Positions 25,016 to 33,649 of a DNA stretch of 43,604 bases are shown here, piece by piece; the stretch's first letter is position 1; the number at the start of each line of letters is the position of its first letter. The notes under the pieces were generated by a model. It saw only the letters and a program-made list of their open reading frames with translations. It did no database searches and had not been told where the DNA came from. Position numbers and translations under genes: made by a program. The stretch spans positions 1-43,604 of the forward strand of contig JAFGVD010000046.1 of NCBI GenBank assembly GCA_016938135.1. The letters run 5' to 3'. This DNA comes from Coriobacteriia bacterium. Its GTDB lineage: Bacteria; Actinomycetota; Coriobacteriia; Anaerosomatales; Anaerosomataceae.

Positions 25016-25882
25016 GTGACCGTCAAGTTCGTCACCGATAGCACATCGTATCTGCCCCGGGACCTCCGGGCGCGTTACGACATCAGCGTTGTCCCGTTGA
25101 CCGTCAATCTGGACGGACAGGTGTTTGACGACGACGCGCTTGACTACTCGCCGTTCTATCGCGCCCTGGAGTCCACAAAGAGCTTCCCCACGTCTTCGCA
25201 GCCTGCGGTGACGTACTTCGTCGACGCTTTTTCTGCCGCGGCTGCCAAGGGCGATTCCGTGGTGGGCGTGTTCATCTCCTCGGAGATGAGCGGCACCTAC
25301 TCCACCGCGTTGCTCGCCCGGGACATGGTGCGAGAGACCTACCCTGACGCTGTCATCGAGATCGTCGATTCGCGTTCCAACTGCATGGAGCTGGGGTTCG
25401 CGCTCATGGCCGGAGTGGAGCTGGCCGAGCAGGGCGGGGAGATGTCCGACATCATCCATGCTATCGAGTCGCGTATCGCACGCACGCGCTTCATCTTCGT
25501 GCCGGACACGCTTGAGTATCTGCGACGGGGCGGCAGGATGGGCGGCGCTGCGGCGCTTGTCGGTTCATTGCTCCAGATTCGTCCCATCCTCACCGTTGTC
25601 GATGGCAAGACCGATGTCTTTGCCAAGGTCCGCACCAAGAAGCGCGCGCTCGATGAGATCGTTGCTGCTTTCAAGCGCGACATCGAGGAAAAGGGCGGGC
25701 TTGGCGGGGCCATCGTGCACAACATCGACGACGAGATCGAGGGCCAGCGGGTAGTGGACATGATCCGCGCGGCCTGTGACGTGGACATCGACGTGACGCC
25801 CATAGGACCGGTCATCGGCACGCACGTCGGGCCAGGCACGGTCGGGCTGGCTTACTACACCGTCGAGGAGATGTGCAAGTGA
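25016..25882 (+). CDS. DegV family protein (fatty-acid-binding, FakB-like), copy 1
   Basis: The 288-residue protein has the DegV pattern: V-K-F-V-T-D-S-T-S-Y-L at the N-terminus, F-P-T-S-S-Q-P near residue 57, S-S-E-M-S-G-T-Y near residue 85, and L-E-Y-L-R-R-G-G-R-M-G in the second half. DegV/FakB proteins bind a fatty acid and, in Firmicutes, present it to the kinase FakA (known). No FakA gene is in this window. I chose GTG at 25016 because of AAGGAGG at 25005-25011; an ATG further upstream is in frame but has no ribosome site. A paralog follows with overlapping start. Confidence 0.92.
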   Translation: MTVKFVTDSTSYLPRDLRARYDISVVPLTVNLDGQVFDDDALDYSPFYRALESTKSFPTSSQPAVTYFVDAFSAAAAKGDSVVGVFISSEMSGTYSTALLARDMVRETYPDAVIEIVDSRSNCMELGFALMAGVELAEQGGEMSDIIHAIESRIARTRFIFVPDTLEYLRRGGRMGGAAALVGSLLQIRPILTVVDGKTDVFAKVRTKKRALDEIVAAFKRDIEEKGGLGGAIVHNIDDEIEGQRVVDMIRAACDVDIDVTPIGPVIGTHVGPGTVGLAYYTVEEMCK

Positions 25883-26769
25883 TCTCTCACGCGAACGTGA
25901 ACCACAGATTCGCACTGTTGACCGACTCGTGCTGCGACCTCCCCATCGAGTTTGTTGCCGAGTCAGGCATCGAAGTCCTGCATTTCCCCTACGAGCTTGA
26001 CGGTGAGCAGCACCTTGACGACATGGGCGAGACTATGTCGCATGCCGAGTTCTATGACCGCATGCGCGCCGGAGCCCAGCCGTCTACCGCGCAGATCCAC
26101 CGGCAGACCTTCGTCGACACGTTCCGGAGCTACGCCGCAGCCGGTCGTCCGGCCGTCTACGTCGCGTTCTCCTCGGGTCTCTCGGGCAACTTCGATGGCG
26201 CATTCCTTGCGCGTCGTGATGTGCTGGCCGAGTATCCCGACGCGGAGATACATCTGGTGGACACCCTCTCGGCATCATGCGCCCAGGGACTCATAGTGTA
26301 TGAGGCCGTTAGGCGCTGGCACGAGGGATGGGCTGCCGAAGACCTCGTTGCGTGGGTGGAGCGTGAGCGCTTGTCCATGAACGGCTTCTTCACCCTTGAC
26401 CAGTTGGAGAGCCTCAGGCGCGGTGGCCGGATCCCGGACGCTGCAGCAGCTGCAGCAGCGATGCTCGACATCAAGCCGTTCCTCACATTGGATACCAGCG
26501 GGAAGCTGGCGCTCAAGCGCGCCATTCGCGGGCGCAAGAAGTCGGTGAGAGCGCTTGCCGATATCATGGAGGAGCGCGGTAGGGATCTGGCCAGTCAGAC
26601 GATAGGCATCTGCCACGGCGGGTGTCCCGAGGATGCCGAGATGCTCCGCACGCTGGTGACCGAGCGCATCGATGTGGCTGACGTTCTCATGATGCAGACA
26701 GGTCCGGTCATCGGTGCGCACACGGGTCCCGGCATGCTGGCGGTCGTGTTCTGGGGAGCCTCGCGCTAG
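25879..26769 (+). CDS. DegV family protein (fatty-acid-binding, FakB-like), copy 2
   Basis: The 296-residue paralog carries the same landmarks as copy 1: A-L-L-T-D-S-C-C-D-L-P, Q-P-S-T-A-Q-I, S-S-G-L-S-G-N-F and L-E-S-L-R-R-G-G-R-I-P. The two are clearly diverged, so they may bind different acyl chains, as separate FakB proteins do elsewhere (inference). GTG at 25879 overlaps the stop of copy 1 (GTGA) with GAGGAG upstream; a GTG at 25873 is also possible. The stop shares the CTAG tetranucleotide with the convergent carbamate kinase stop. The protein has an Ala-rich run near residues 193-201. Confidence 0.92.
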   Translation: MISHANVNHRFALLTDSCCDLPIEFVAESGIEVLHFPYELDGEQHLDDMGETMSHAEFYDRMRAGAQPSTAQIHRQTFVDTFRSYAAAGRPAVYVAFSSGLSGNFDGAFLARRDVLAEYPDAEIHLVDTLSASCAQGLIVYEAVRRWHEGWAAEDLVAWVERERLSMNGFFTLDQLESLRRGGRIPDAAAAAAAMLDIKPFLTLDTSGKLALKRAIRGRKKSVRALADIMEERGRDLASQTIGICHGGCPEDAEMLRTLVTERIDVADVLMMQTGPVIGAHTGPGMLAVVFWGASR

Positions 26770-27725
26770 GGGAGTATCTGCGTCCCGGCCGAACCGGCCA
26801 GAGCGTCTTCCAGCGAGTCCACCGCACAGATGAGCGCCCTGCCACCGCAGTCGCGCACGAAGCGAGCGCACGCCTCAACCTTGGGACGGATGCTGCCTCT
26901 GGCGAGCTCATCGCCGCCGAGAAGTGCTTCGGCCTGCGCCACAGTGAGCTGTTGAAGCGGACGTTGCTGAGGCGTGCCGTAGGCCGCGAATACGGTTGGC
27001 TCCTCCATGAGTATCACCAGGGTGTCTGCTTGTAGATCGCACGCCAGTAGCGCGGTCGCCCGGTCTTTGTCGATGACGGCGTCCACGCCTTCCAGCGTCC
27101 CGTCCGCGCGTTCAAGCACAGGTACGCCACCGCCGCCCGCTGCGATGACGATATCGCCCTGCTCGGCGAGTCGCCGGATCGTCTCGGCTTCCACTATGCG
27201 CCGGGGGTGTGGTGACGCCACCACGCGACGCCAGCTTCTGTCGCCCTCCTCGGCGAACACCCATCCTTCCTCGGCGCGCAAGTGTTCCGCGCCTTCCGCG
27301 TCGTAGTAGGGGCCGATGGGCTTGCTAGGCGTGGTGAACGCCGGATCGTCGGCGTCCACCACGCATTGCGTTATGACCGAGACCACCGGGCGAGGTACGC
27401 CGCTGAGGTGCAGCCGGTTATGCAGGCTCATCTGCAGCATCAGCCCGATGCCGCCTTCGCTGTCAGCGCCTGCGATATAGAGCGGCATTGGCGGGACGGT
27501 GTCACGAGCGGCTTCGTTTCGAAGCACGATATTGCCCACCACCGGACCGTTGCCGTGGGTGAGCACCAGACGGTCGCCCGCACGCACAAGCTCCGCGATG
27601 TGCTGCATCGAGGCGTCTGCGCGTGCGAACTGCGTCGTGATCGTGCCGTCGTCGCCGCGTCGCAGGATGGCGTTGCCACCGAGTGCGATCACCAGCGTAC
27701 GTCGGGTGTCTGTCGTCCGGGTCAT
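26766..27725 (-). CDS. arcC: Carbamate kinase
   Basis: The 319-residue amino-acid-kinase-fold enzyme interconverts carbamoyl phosphate plus ADP with ATP, carbon dioxide and ammonia, usually as the energy-yielding last step of arginine, agmatine or purine fermentation. Landmarks are V-I-A-L-G-G-N-A-I at the N-terminus, T-H-G-N-G-P-V-V-G-N, A-A-G-G-G-G-V-P-V and the V-D-A-V-I-D-K-D-R segment. It follows the P-loop protein gene at 27735 by 9 bases on the same strand. No arginine deiminase or ornithine carbamoyltransferase gene lies within the window, so the carbamoyl-phosphate source is not shown. Confidence 0.95.
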   Translation of the reverse strand: MTRTTDTRRTLVIALGGNAILRRGDDGTITTQFARADASMQHIAELVRAGDRLVLTHGNGPVVGNIVLRNEAARDTVPPMPLYIAGADSEGGIGLMLQMSLHNRLHLSGVPRPVVSVITQCVVDADDPAFTTPSKPIGPYYDAEGAEHLRAEEGWVFAEEGDRSWRRVVASPHPRRIVEAETIRRLAEQGDIVIAAGGGGVPVLERADGTLEGVDAVIDKDRATALLACDLQADTLVILMEEPTVFAAYGTPQQRPLQQLTVAQAEALLGGDELARGSIRPKVEACARFVRDCGGRALICAVDSLEDALAGSAGTQILP

Positions 27726-27734
27726 GATCCCTTT

Positions 27735-29066
27735 TCAGATCAGTCCGTGCTGGCCGAGGAACGCCTCGACCACATCACGCACGCCCATGCTTTCCGCGTC
27801 TTCCACCCGATATGTCACGCGCACGTTGGGCTGCTCGATCTTGATGAGGCGGGAGAGGTCGATGGGCGTGGCAACCACCACGACATCGCAGTCGGTCGCG
27901 GCGATGGTGGCTTGCAGATCCGCCAGCTGCTGCGCCGAGTAACCCGCTGCCGGCAGAACCTCGGTGAGGTGCGGGTATTTGTGCAGCGTGTCGGCGATGG
28001 TGCCCACAGCGGCGGGTCGCGGATCAACGAGCTCTGCTGCTCCGGCCTCGCGAGCAGCGATGACGCCTGCACCGTAGCCCATACCGCCATGCGTGACGGT
28101 GGGGCCGTCCTCGATGACGAGGGCGCGCTTGCCCCGCACCGCTTCGGGATCGGCCAGCTCGATGAGCGAATTCGTCGTTACGACGATAGCCGAGTGGTTC
28201 TGCTCGGCGGCCGTCTTCTTCAGCTGTTCCACCACGGCGGGATCGGCTGTGTTCACCTTGTTGATGACCAGCACATCGGCGCGCTTGAGGTTGGACTCGC
28301 CGGGATAGTACAGGAGCTCATGCCCGGGCCGATGCGGGTCGAGCGCGACGATCTCGAGGTCCGGCACGTAGAACGGCATGTCATTGTTGCCGCCGTCCCA
28401 GATCACAACGTCGGCTTCCTTCTCCGCCTCGCGCAGGATGGACTCGTAGTCCACGCCCGCGTAGACCACGATCCCCGCTTGTACGAGGTGCTCGTACTCC
28501 TCGCGCTCCTCGATGGTCACGCCCAGCTCGTCGAGGTCCTCGATGGTGGCATAGCGCTCCACGCGCATCTTGAGCAGGTCGCGGTAGGGCATGGGGTGGC
28601 GGACATCCACTGCGGTCACGTTGTGTTCGCGCAGAATCTGGATGATCTGCTTGCTGATGCCGGACTTGCCAACGCCGGTGCGTACCGCGCATACCGAGAT
28701 GACCGGCTTGGTGGACTTCACCATCGTGGGTTCCGCGCCCAGCAGAACGAACTCCGCACCTTCCGCGATGACCGTGGAGGCCTTATGCATGACGTCCACA
28801 TGCGCGATGTCGCTGTAGGCGAACACGACGCGCTTGACGCCCCGCTCCCGTATGAGCGAGACCAGGTCGCTCTCGGGGACGATGGGGATGCCCGCCGGAT
28901 AGAGTGGACCGGCGATGTCGGGCGGGAACAGGCGTCCTTCTATGCCCGGGATCTGCGTTGCAGTGAATGCCACCACTTCTGTGGCGGGGTCATCGCGGTA
29001 CACCAGCTGAAAGTCGTGGAAATCCCGTCCGGCAGCCCCCATGATCACGGTCTTCACGCGTTCCAT
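27735..29066 (-). CDS. Cyclic 2,3-diphosphoglycerate synthetase-like P-loop protein
   Basis: The 443-residue protein has an N-terminal domain starting V-K-T-V-I-M-G-A-A-G-R-D-F-H-D-F, and a P-loop G-V-G-K-S at 131-135. Downstream come V-V-I-W-D-G-G-N-N-D and V-L-V-I-N-K-V-N-T-A-D, a GTPase-like guanine-specificity element. This is the family of archaeal cyclic 2,3-diphosphoglycerate synthetase. Bacterial members are often found beside carbamate kinase, but their true function is unsettled (known pattern from genome context). I therefore do not assert cPG synthesis. The ATG at 29066 has GGGGAGGA upstream. It forms an operon with arcC. Confidence 0.85.
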   Translation of the reverse strand: MERVKTVIMGAAGRDFHDFQLVYRDDPATEVVAFTATQIPGIEGRLFPPDIAGPLYPAGIPIVPESDLVSLIRERGVKRVVFAYSDIAHVDVMHKASTVIAEGAEFVLLGAEPTMVKSTKPVISVCAVRTGVGKSGISKQIIQILREHNVTAVDVRHPMPYRDLLKMRVERYATIEDLDELGVTIEEREEYEHLVQAGIVVYAGVDYESILREAEKEADVVIWDGGNNDMPFYVPDLEIVALDPHRPGHELLYYPGESNLKRADVLVINKVNTADPAVVEQLKKTAAEQNHSAIVVTTNSLIELADPEAVRGKRALVIEDGPTVTHGGMGYGAGVIAAREAGAAELVDPRPAAVGTIADTLHKYPHLTEVLPAAGYSAQQLADLQATIAATDCDVVVVATPIDLSRLIKIEQPNVRVTYRVEDAESMGVRDVVEAFLGQHGLI

Positions 29067-29091
29067 GCGTATTCCTCCCCGGTCTCGGCTT

Positions 29092-29859
29092 CTATAGCTG
29101 TCCCGCGACATCCGATGGGAATCGCGGGTCTTGTGCAGGCTCGATGCCCGTCCCACAGTCGAACGTCTCCCAGCCGGCGCCCTCCTGACGCCACCGCATG
29201 TAGATGGTTATCGCATCCATCGATGCACTTGTGTTCTCTACCAAGCACGACGCCCACCATTCATGCGACGTGGTCCTCGCCAGTTTGAGCGAGGTCGCGG
29301 TCAGGTCATCGCGTGCAAAGCCGCCGAGCGTGGCCGCCTCTGCGAGCGCATGCGTGCGTGCGAGATCCTCAAGCGTGGCGCGCGCACGAGACCACTCCAG
29401 CGCCGCCAGAAGCGAGGACGACATGCCCGGGAAGCGAGTGGCATCCAAAGACGGCGCGCCGTCGAAGGCATCTGCCGAGAAGCGCACGGCCCAGTCATCG
29501 CCGGTGCGTGTGAGTGCGAGCAGTGTGCGCCATCCGGTGAGCTGCGGTTGCGCCTCGACATCTGCCACGGCCGAGTCGCCTTCCACTTTGAGCTGGTGCG
29601 CTATGAGCGTGTCGCCGGCCCGCAGGTACACGGATGCGCTTTCAAGGATGTCGGTGTAGGTCTCGCTCTCGGTGGCAGGGGAGTACACGCCGATGATGCC
29701 GGGATCTTCCGACAGCGCTGTGGTTGTGCCCTCTGTCGCTGGTGCGGTCGCATTCACGGAGTACGTCGTCTCCTCGGAAACCACGGGCGTCACGTTGTGC
29801 CCACAGCCCGAAAGGCCGAGCAGCACTATGCAGAACGCTATCACTATTATGCGTTTCAT
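29092..29859 (-). CDS. Lipoprotein of unknown function
   Basis: The 255-residue product begins M-K-R-I-I-V-I-A-F-C and has the lipobox L-L-G-L-S-G-C at about residues 13-19, so it should be lipid-anchored to the outer face of the membrane. A Thr/Ser-rich linker follows (about 25-50), then a ~200-residue domain I do not recognise. It lies 25 bases upstream of the P-loop protein gene and may be the first gene of a three-gene transcript ending in arcC. An ATG three codons upstream (29868) is an alternative start. The gene is divergent from the small membrane protein at 29955. Confidence 0.78.
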   Translation of the reverse strand: MKRIIVIAFCIVLLGLSGCGHNVTPVVSEETTYSVNATAPATEGTTTALSEDPGIIGVYSPATESETYTDILESASVYLRAGDTLIAHQLKVEGDSAVADVEAQPQLTGWRTLLALTRTGDDWAVRFSADAFDGAPSLDATRFPGMSSSLLAALEWSRARATLEDLARTHALAEAATLGGFARDDLTATSLKLARTTSHEWWASCLVENTSASMDAITIYMRWRQEGAGWETFDCGTGIEPAQDPRFPSDVAGQL

Positions 29860-29954
29860 GGGCCACATTTCTCGAGTCCGCCGAAGTAGAGAATACCCCC
29901 ATGCGACCGGGTGTGGCACTATGGCACAACGTTCACAAGACAAAGGAGCACCCG

Positions 29955-30266
29955 ATGGATCTTGCCGTGGTGATCGTCGCAACGGTAGCCGGACTCGCGG
30001 CAGGCATATGGGGCGGTTTCAAACTGGGCGAGCGGCTCAAAGACCAGCGTCCCTGGAAATACTGGGTAGCCAACGGCCTTGCGGTGGTGGTGAGCATCCT
30101 TCTGCTCCTGGCGGCCGGCTTCTCACAGCAGATATGGGTGTGGGCGCTGGTGATGAGCGCGTTCGCGGGTACGCTCACCGGCTTGAAGTACGGCTACGGC
30201 AAGAGCGTCGGCATCTGGCGTGTCCATGACCGCATGATGGACACCGACGAGCGTCTTCGTGACTGA
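29955..30266 (+). CDS. Small three-pass membrane protein
   Basis: The 103-residue protein has three hydrophobic stretches (about 2-24, 37-57 and 60-80) and a charged C-terminal tail ending D-T-D-E-R-L-R-D. AAAGGAG at 29942-29948 gives a convincing start at 29955; the longer open frame upstream has no ribosome site. No family is recognised. It stands alone between a divergent lipoprotein gene and a convergent methyltransferase gene. Confidence 0.7.
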   Translation: MDLAVVIVATVAGLAAGIWGGFKLGERLKDQRPWKYWVANGLAVVVSILLLLAAGFSQQIWVWALVMSAFAGTLTGLKYGYGKSVGIWRVHDRMMDTDERLRD

Positions 30267-30297
30267 ACCCTGGCACCAGCGGCGCTGTGACTGAACG

Positions 30298-30876
30298 TCA
30301 GCCCAGCCGTCGTCCCACGATGATGTCGTGTCTGGGCAGCACGTCCAGCAGGCGCACGCTGCTGAAGCCCGCGTTCTCGACCTGCTGGGCGATGGTGGGT
30401 CCGCCTATCCGGTGAGCCATCGGTGGACCGGGTTTGGTGTCCTCCAGCCGCCAGTCCACGATGCCCACAACGCCGCCGGGCCGTAGCAGCCGCATCGCTT
30501 CGCGTAGCATGGCAGGCGCGTCCTCCAGCTCATGGTGCACGTTGATGCTGTAGACGAGGTCCGCCGAGCCGGATGGCAGCGATACATTGGTCACGTCGGC
30601 ATCCACCGGTATGACGACCCCGGCAAGCGTTGATGGCAGATGTGAGTCCATCCATTCGAGCATCACAGGTTCGCCGTCAACGGCGTAGATCTTCGCGTCC
30701 GTCATCTTCTCGGCGAACTCGATAGCGAAGATGCCGGTCCCGGCGCCCAGCTCCACGACCGTCTCGGGGTCAGCCACGCCGAACGCATCCCAGATGGTCT
30801 CCGGGATCAGGTCGATGAAGCGTGCGGGATCGTTGAGTTTTGGCAGCTTGGCGGGGTCGAACCTGTGCGCGCTCAT
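30298..30876 (-). CDS. Class I SAM-dependent methyltransferase
   Basis: The 192-residue protein has the SAM-binding motif I V-V-E-L-G-A-G-T-G-I-F near residues 41-51, an acidic residue ending strand 2 (Y-A-V-D-G-E), and the motif region A-D-L-V-Y-S-I-N-V-H-H-E-L. L-R-P-G-G-V-V-G-I-V-D follows. This matches the UbiE/methyltransferase-11 group; the methyl acceptor is unknown. It starts with ATG at 30876 after GAGAGGAA. It is transcribed alone, convergent with a small membrane protein and divergent from an exported protein. Confidence 0.87.
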   Translation of the reverse strand: MSAHRFDPAKLPKLNDPARFIDLIPETIWDAFGVADPETVVELGAGTGIFAIEFAEKMTDAKIYAVDGEPVMLEWMDSHLPSTLAGVVIPVDADVTNVSLPSGSADLVYSINVHHELEDAPAMLREAMRLLRPGGVVGIVDWRLEDTKPGPPMAHRIGGPTIAQQVENAGFSSVRLLDVLPRHDIIVGRRLG

Positions 30877-31021
30877 GGCTGTTCCTCTCGGCGGGTAGTG
30901 TGTTGATTCCCGTTTGACGCTTCATAACAGCGCTACCGCGCCTTCACACGGCATTCACACCTGCTGGCCATACTCCAATACAGAAAGTAAAACCATCAAG
31001 CTCCAACAGGAGGTGTCACTC

Positions 31022-31564
31022 ATGAAGAAAAGCAAGTCTATCGCATTGGTCACAGCAGGCCTGGTCGCAGGTCTTGTGCTGGGCAGTGTGAGCTTTGCTG
31101 CCGCCGCTCCGGCGGAGTACACACCGGCCAACGGTGCCGAGGCATGCGGGCTGCGGATCGGTCAGTCGCTGCGCGACGCGGGCGGACGGCTGATCGACGT
31201 TCTGGCCGACCTCACCGGTCTTTCCACCGAGGAGATCGCGGCCGAGCGCGCTGACGGCAAGTCCATCGGCGCCATCGCCGAGGAGAACGGCGTGGAGTCC
31301 GACGCTGTGGTCGGTGAGGCTCTTTCGCTTCGCGAAGAGATGCTCAACGACCGCGTGGCTGACGGCACGATGACCCAGGAGCAGGCGGACGCCGCTCTTG
31401 AGCAGATGACCGAGCGCCTTGGCGAGCGCGTGGAGACGACCGAGGTCGGTCCTCCCAGCTGGTCCGGCGGCCAGGGTCGTGGAGGCCAGGGCGCGCGTGG
31501 TTCGGGTGCCGGTGGCGGCATGCGCGGTGCTGGTGCGGGGACGGGCGAGTGCATAGCCCAGTAG
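31022..31564 (+). CDS. Exported protein with DUF2680-like repeats and a Gly/Arg-rich tail
   Basis: The 180-residue product has a signal peptide (M-K-K-S-K-S, a hydrophobic core, and a likely cleavage after A-A-A near residue 28). The mature part contains short helical modules: L-T-G-L-S-T-E-E-I-A-A-E-R, G-K-S-I-G-A-I-A-E-E-N-G-V and T-M-T-Q-E-Q-A-D-A-A-L-E-Q-M. The last resembles DUF2680/YckD-type exported proteins. The C-terminal ~40 residues are Gly, Arg and Ala rich with repeated G-G-Q-G and end with a Cys near the terminus. ACAGGAGGT gives the start at 31022. A strong terminator follows. The function is unknown. Confidence 0.8.
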   Translation: MKKSKSIALVTAGLVAGLVLGSVSFAAAAPAEYTPANGAEACGLRIGQSLRDAGGRLIDVLADLTGLSTEEIAAERADGKSIGAIAEENGVESDAVVGEALSLREEMLNDRVADGTMTQEQADAALEQMTERLGERVETTEVGPPSWSGGQGRGGQGARGSGAGGGMRGAGAGTGECIAQ

Positions 31565-31584
31565 CCCATATGTTTGAGAACCAG

Positions 31585-31613
31585 GGGAGTCGGCCAATGG
31601 GCCGGCTCCCTTT
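31585..31613 (+). terminator. Rho-independent terminator after the exported-protein gene
   Basis: The arms GGGAGTCGGCC (31585-31595) and GGCCGGCTCCC (31600-31610) pair over 11 bp with one G-T pair and a 4-base loop, followed by TTTCT. It begins 20 bases after the stop at 31564. Confidence 0.85.
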
Positions 31614-31727
31614 CTCATGTCTGGAAACGTGTCTGGATGCATGCGTGTCGTGCCGCTGGTGTACCATGCGGAGTGGAGTTCGCACGCGTTACCGCACTGG
31701 TGACCAAGTATGTATAGGGGGCACATC

Positions 31728-32522
31728 ATGGCCGATGAAGCGCACGCTTTAGCCGTGCTTATAGACTTTGAGAATCTTGCGCTGGGGCTGGAGCGTCCCA
31801 ACGGAGGACGAGGTCGAGCGAAGTCTCAGAAATCTCCCGAGCAAGTTCAGGTCAAACTGATCCTTGAGCGCTTGCTGGAGAAAGGCAAGGTCATCGTCAA
31901 GCGTGCTTATGCCGATTGGGGCCGTTTCTCGGCGTACCGCGAGACCATGCATGACTCCGGGATCCAGATGATGGAGATCCCCGAGAGGGGCATGACCGGC
32001 AAGAACCACGCGGACATCCAGTTGTGCGTAGACGCGATGGACCTGTGCTGGTCAAAAGAGCACATCGACACCTTCGTCATCGTTTCCGGAGACAGCGACT
32101 TCACGCCGCTGGTCTCCAAGCTCAAGGAGAACAACAAGACCGTCATCGGGCTGGGGACCAAAGACTCCACCAGTGATTTGCTCGCCTCAAGCTGCGATGA
32201 GTTCATCTACTACGAGGACATCATCCAGGGTCCGGCCGCTCCCGGCGTCTCGATCACGGAGATACCCAAGAAGAAGCGCCCGGCCATCCAGCTGCTCATC
32301 GAGTCGGTCCAGGCGTTGCAGCGCGAGAACAAAGACATCATGTACTCGTCCATGGTCAAAGACACCATCAAGCGCAAGCAGCCGCAGTTCTCGGAGTCCA
32401 GCTACGGCTATCGGTCCTTCTCCGAGCTGCTTCAAGACGCCGAGAGGCACGGCATCGTCACATTGCGCACGGACCAGCGTTCGGGCACCTGGGTCGTCGT
32501 CGGCTTTGCGGAGAAGAAGTGA
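31728..32522 (+). CDS. NYN-domain (LabA/PIN-like) protein with C-terminal OST-HTH/LOTUS-like domain
   Basis: The 264-residue protein combines an N-terminal NYN nuclease-fold domain (about 1-160) and a C-terminal OST-HTH/LOTUS-like domain (about 185-260). Acidic metal-site candidates in the NYN part are L-I-D-F-E-N, N-H-A-D-I-Q-L-C-V-D and V-S-G-D-S-D-F. In the tail, S-F-S-E-L-L-Q-D-A-E-R-H-G-I-V is typical of the second domain. Such proteins are predicted RNases or RNA-binding factors. The ATG at 31728 follows TAGGGGG. Its stop overlaps the GTG start of the next gene (GTGA), so they are coupled. Confidence 0.9.
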   Translation: MADEAHALAVLIDFENLALGLERPNGGRGRAKSQKSPEQVQVKLILERLLEKGKVIVKRAYADWGRFSAYRETMHDSGIQMMEIPERGMTGKNHADIQLCVDAMDLCWSKEHIDTFVIVSGDSDFTPLVSKLKENNKTVIGLGTKDSTSDLLASSCDEFIYYEDIIQGPAAPGVSITEIPKKKRPAIQLLIESVQALQRENKDIMYSSMVKDTIKRKQPQFSESSYGYRSFSELLQDAERHGIVTLRTDQRSGTWVVVGFAEKK

Positions 32523-33643
32523 CCGCGGCTGCGTCCAGACCGTTGTTCGAGCGGTATCCGGCCCTGCGTGAGCTATTGCCCCACGTGGAGCTGGGCTTGC
32601 TTCCCACGCCCGTGGATCACGCCGTCGAGCTTGGGGAGCGTCTTGGAGTGGGCGGTCTCTACATCAAGCGCGATGACGTCTCGGGTGAGACGTACGGCGG
32701 CAACAAGGTGCGCAAGCTGGAGTTCTTGCTGGGTGACGCCCTACGTTCCGGCGCCAAAGAGGTCATGACCTTCGGTGCGGCGGGTTCCAACCACGCACTT
32801 GCCACGGCTGTCTACGCGCAGCGCCTCGGCCTGGGCGCGCACAACTTCTTGCTCCCGCAGCCCAACGCGCGCTATGTCGCACGCAATCTGCTCGCCTCGG
32901 CAGGCATGGGGGCTCATCTTCACTACTACGAGGACCGTGACCACGCGCAGGCGGCGGCGTGGGCCTACGCTCAGCGGACGAAGATCGAGCAGAGCCATGA
33001 GCCGTTCTCGATCCCCTTCGGCGGAACCACGCCCATGAGCGCAGCGGGCGATGCTGACGCCGGACTTGAGCTGGCCGAGCAGATCGAGGCTGGCGAGCTG
33101 CCCGTTCCCGACGTGGTGTATGTCGCGTTCGGTTCGATGGGCACCGTCGCGGGCGTGTCGATGGGTCTTGCACTTGCAGGCATCCCGGCCGAGGTCCGTG
33201 CGATCCGCGTAGTACCTGAGACGGTCAGCTCGTTGCAGAACTGGCGATCGCTACTGGCTGATGCGCTCACATTGCTTGGTGCCGGCGGCGCGAAGATCCC
33301 CGACGGTGCGCTCGATCGCGTGAGTGTCGTGGAGTCGCACCTGGGCGACGGGTATGCGCAGTTCACGCCCGAGGGCGTTGAGGCCATAAAGCTCGTTCGC
33401 GAGCTAGGCGGGATCACGCTTGAGGGCACCTATACCGGCAAGACCTTCTCGGCGATCGTCGCCGATGCTGCCTCCGGCGAGCTGGCCGGACGAAACGTCG
33501 TGTTCTGGAACACCTACAACTCGCGCGACATCGCTCCGCTCATCGAGGGTATCGACTACCGCGAGCTTGATGCGGGGCTGCACCAGTACTTCGAGACCGA
33601 GGTTCAGCCGCTCGACCTGGAACTCGCCGGGCTGGGGGCGTAA
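32519..33643 (+). CDS. PLP-dependent D-cysteine desulfhydrase / ACC deaminase family enzyme
   Basis: The 374-residue fold-type II PLP enzyme has Lys63 in the Y-G-G-N-K-V-R-K-L-E motif, which carries the cofactor in this family, and F-G-A-A-G-S-N-H just downstream. Homologs release sulfide, pyruvate and ammonia from D-cysteine, or open 1-aminocyclopropane-1-carboxylate; sequence alone does not separate these activities. In a non-plant-associated anaerobe D-cysteine desulfhydrase is more likely (inference). The GTG start overlaps the NYN gene stop. Confidence 0.87.
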   Translation: MTAAASRPLFERYPALRELLPHVELGLLPTPVDHAVELGERLGVGGLYIKRDDVSGETYGGNKVRKLEFLLGDALRSGAKEVMTFGAAGSNHALATAVYAQRLGLGAHNFLLPQPNARYVARNLLASAGMGAHLHYYEDRDHAQAAAWAYAQRTKIEQSHEPFSIPFGGTTPMSAAGDADAGLELAEQIEAGELPVPDVVYVAFGSMGTVAGVSMGLALAGIPAEVRAIRVVPETVSSLQNWRSLLADALTLLGAGGAKIPDGALDRVSVVESHLGDGYAQFTPEGVEAIKLVRELGGITLEGTYTGKTFSAIVADAASGELAGRNVVFWNTYNSRDIAPLIEGIDYRELDAGLHQYFETEVQPLDLELAGLGA

Positions 33644-33649
33644 AGGACC

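Noticed and set aside
27282-29288. 668-codon open frame on the plus strand
   Set aside because: It is antisense to the carbamate kinase, P-loop protein and lipoprotein genes, is rich in His, Arg and Asp as high-GC shadows are, and contains no recognisable motif.
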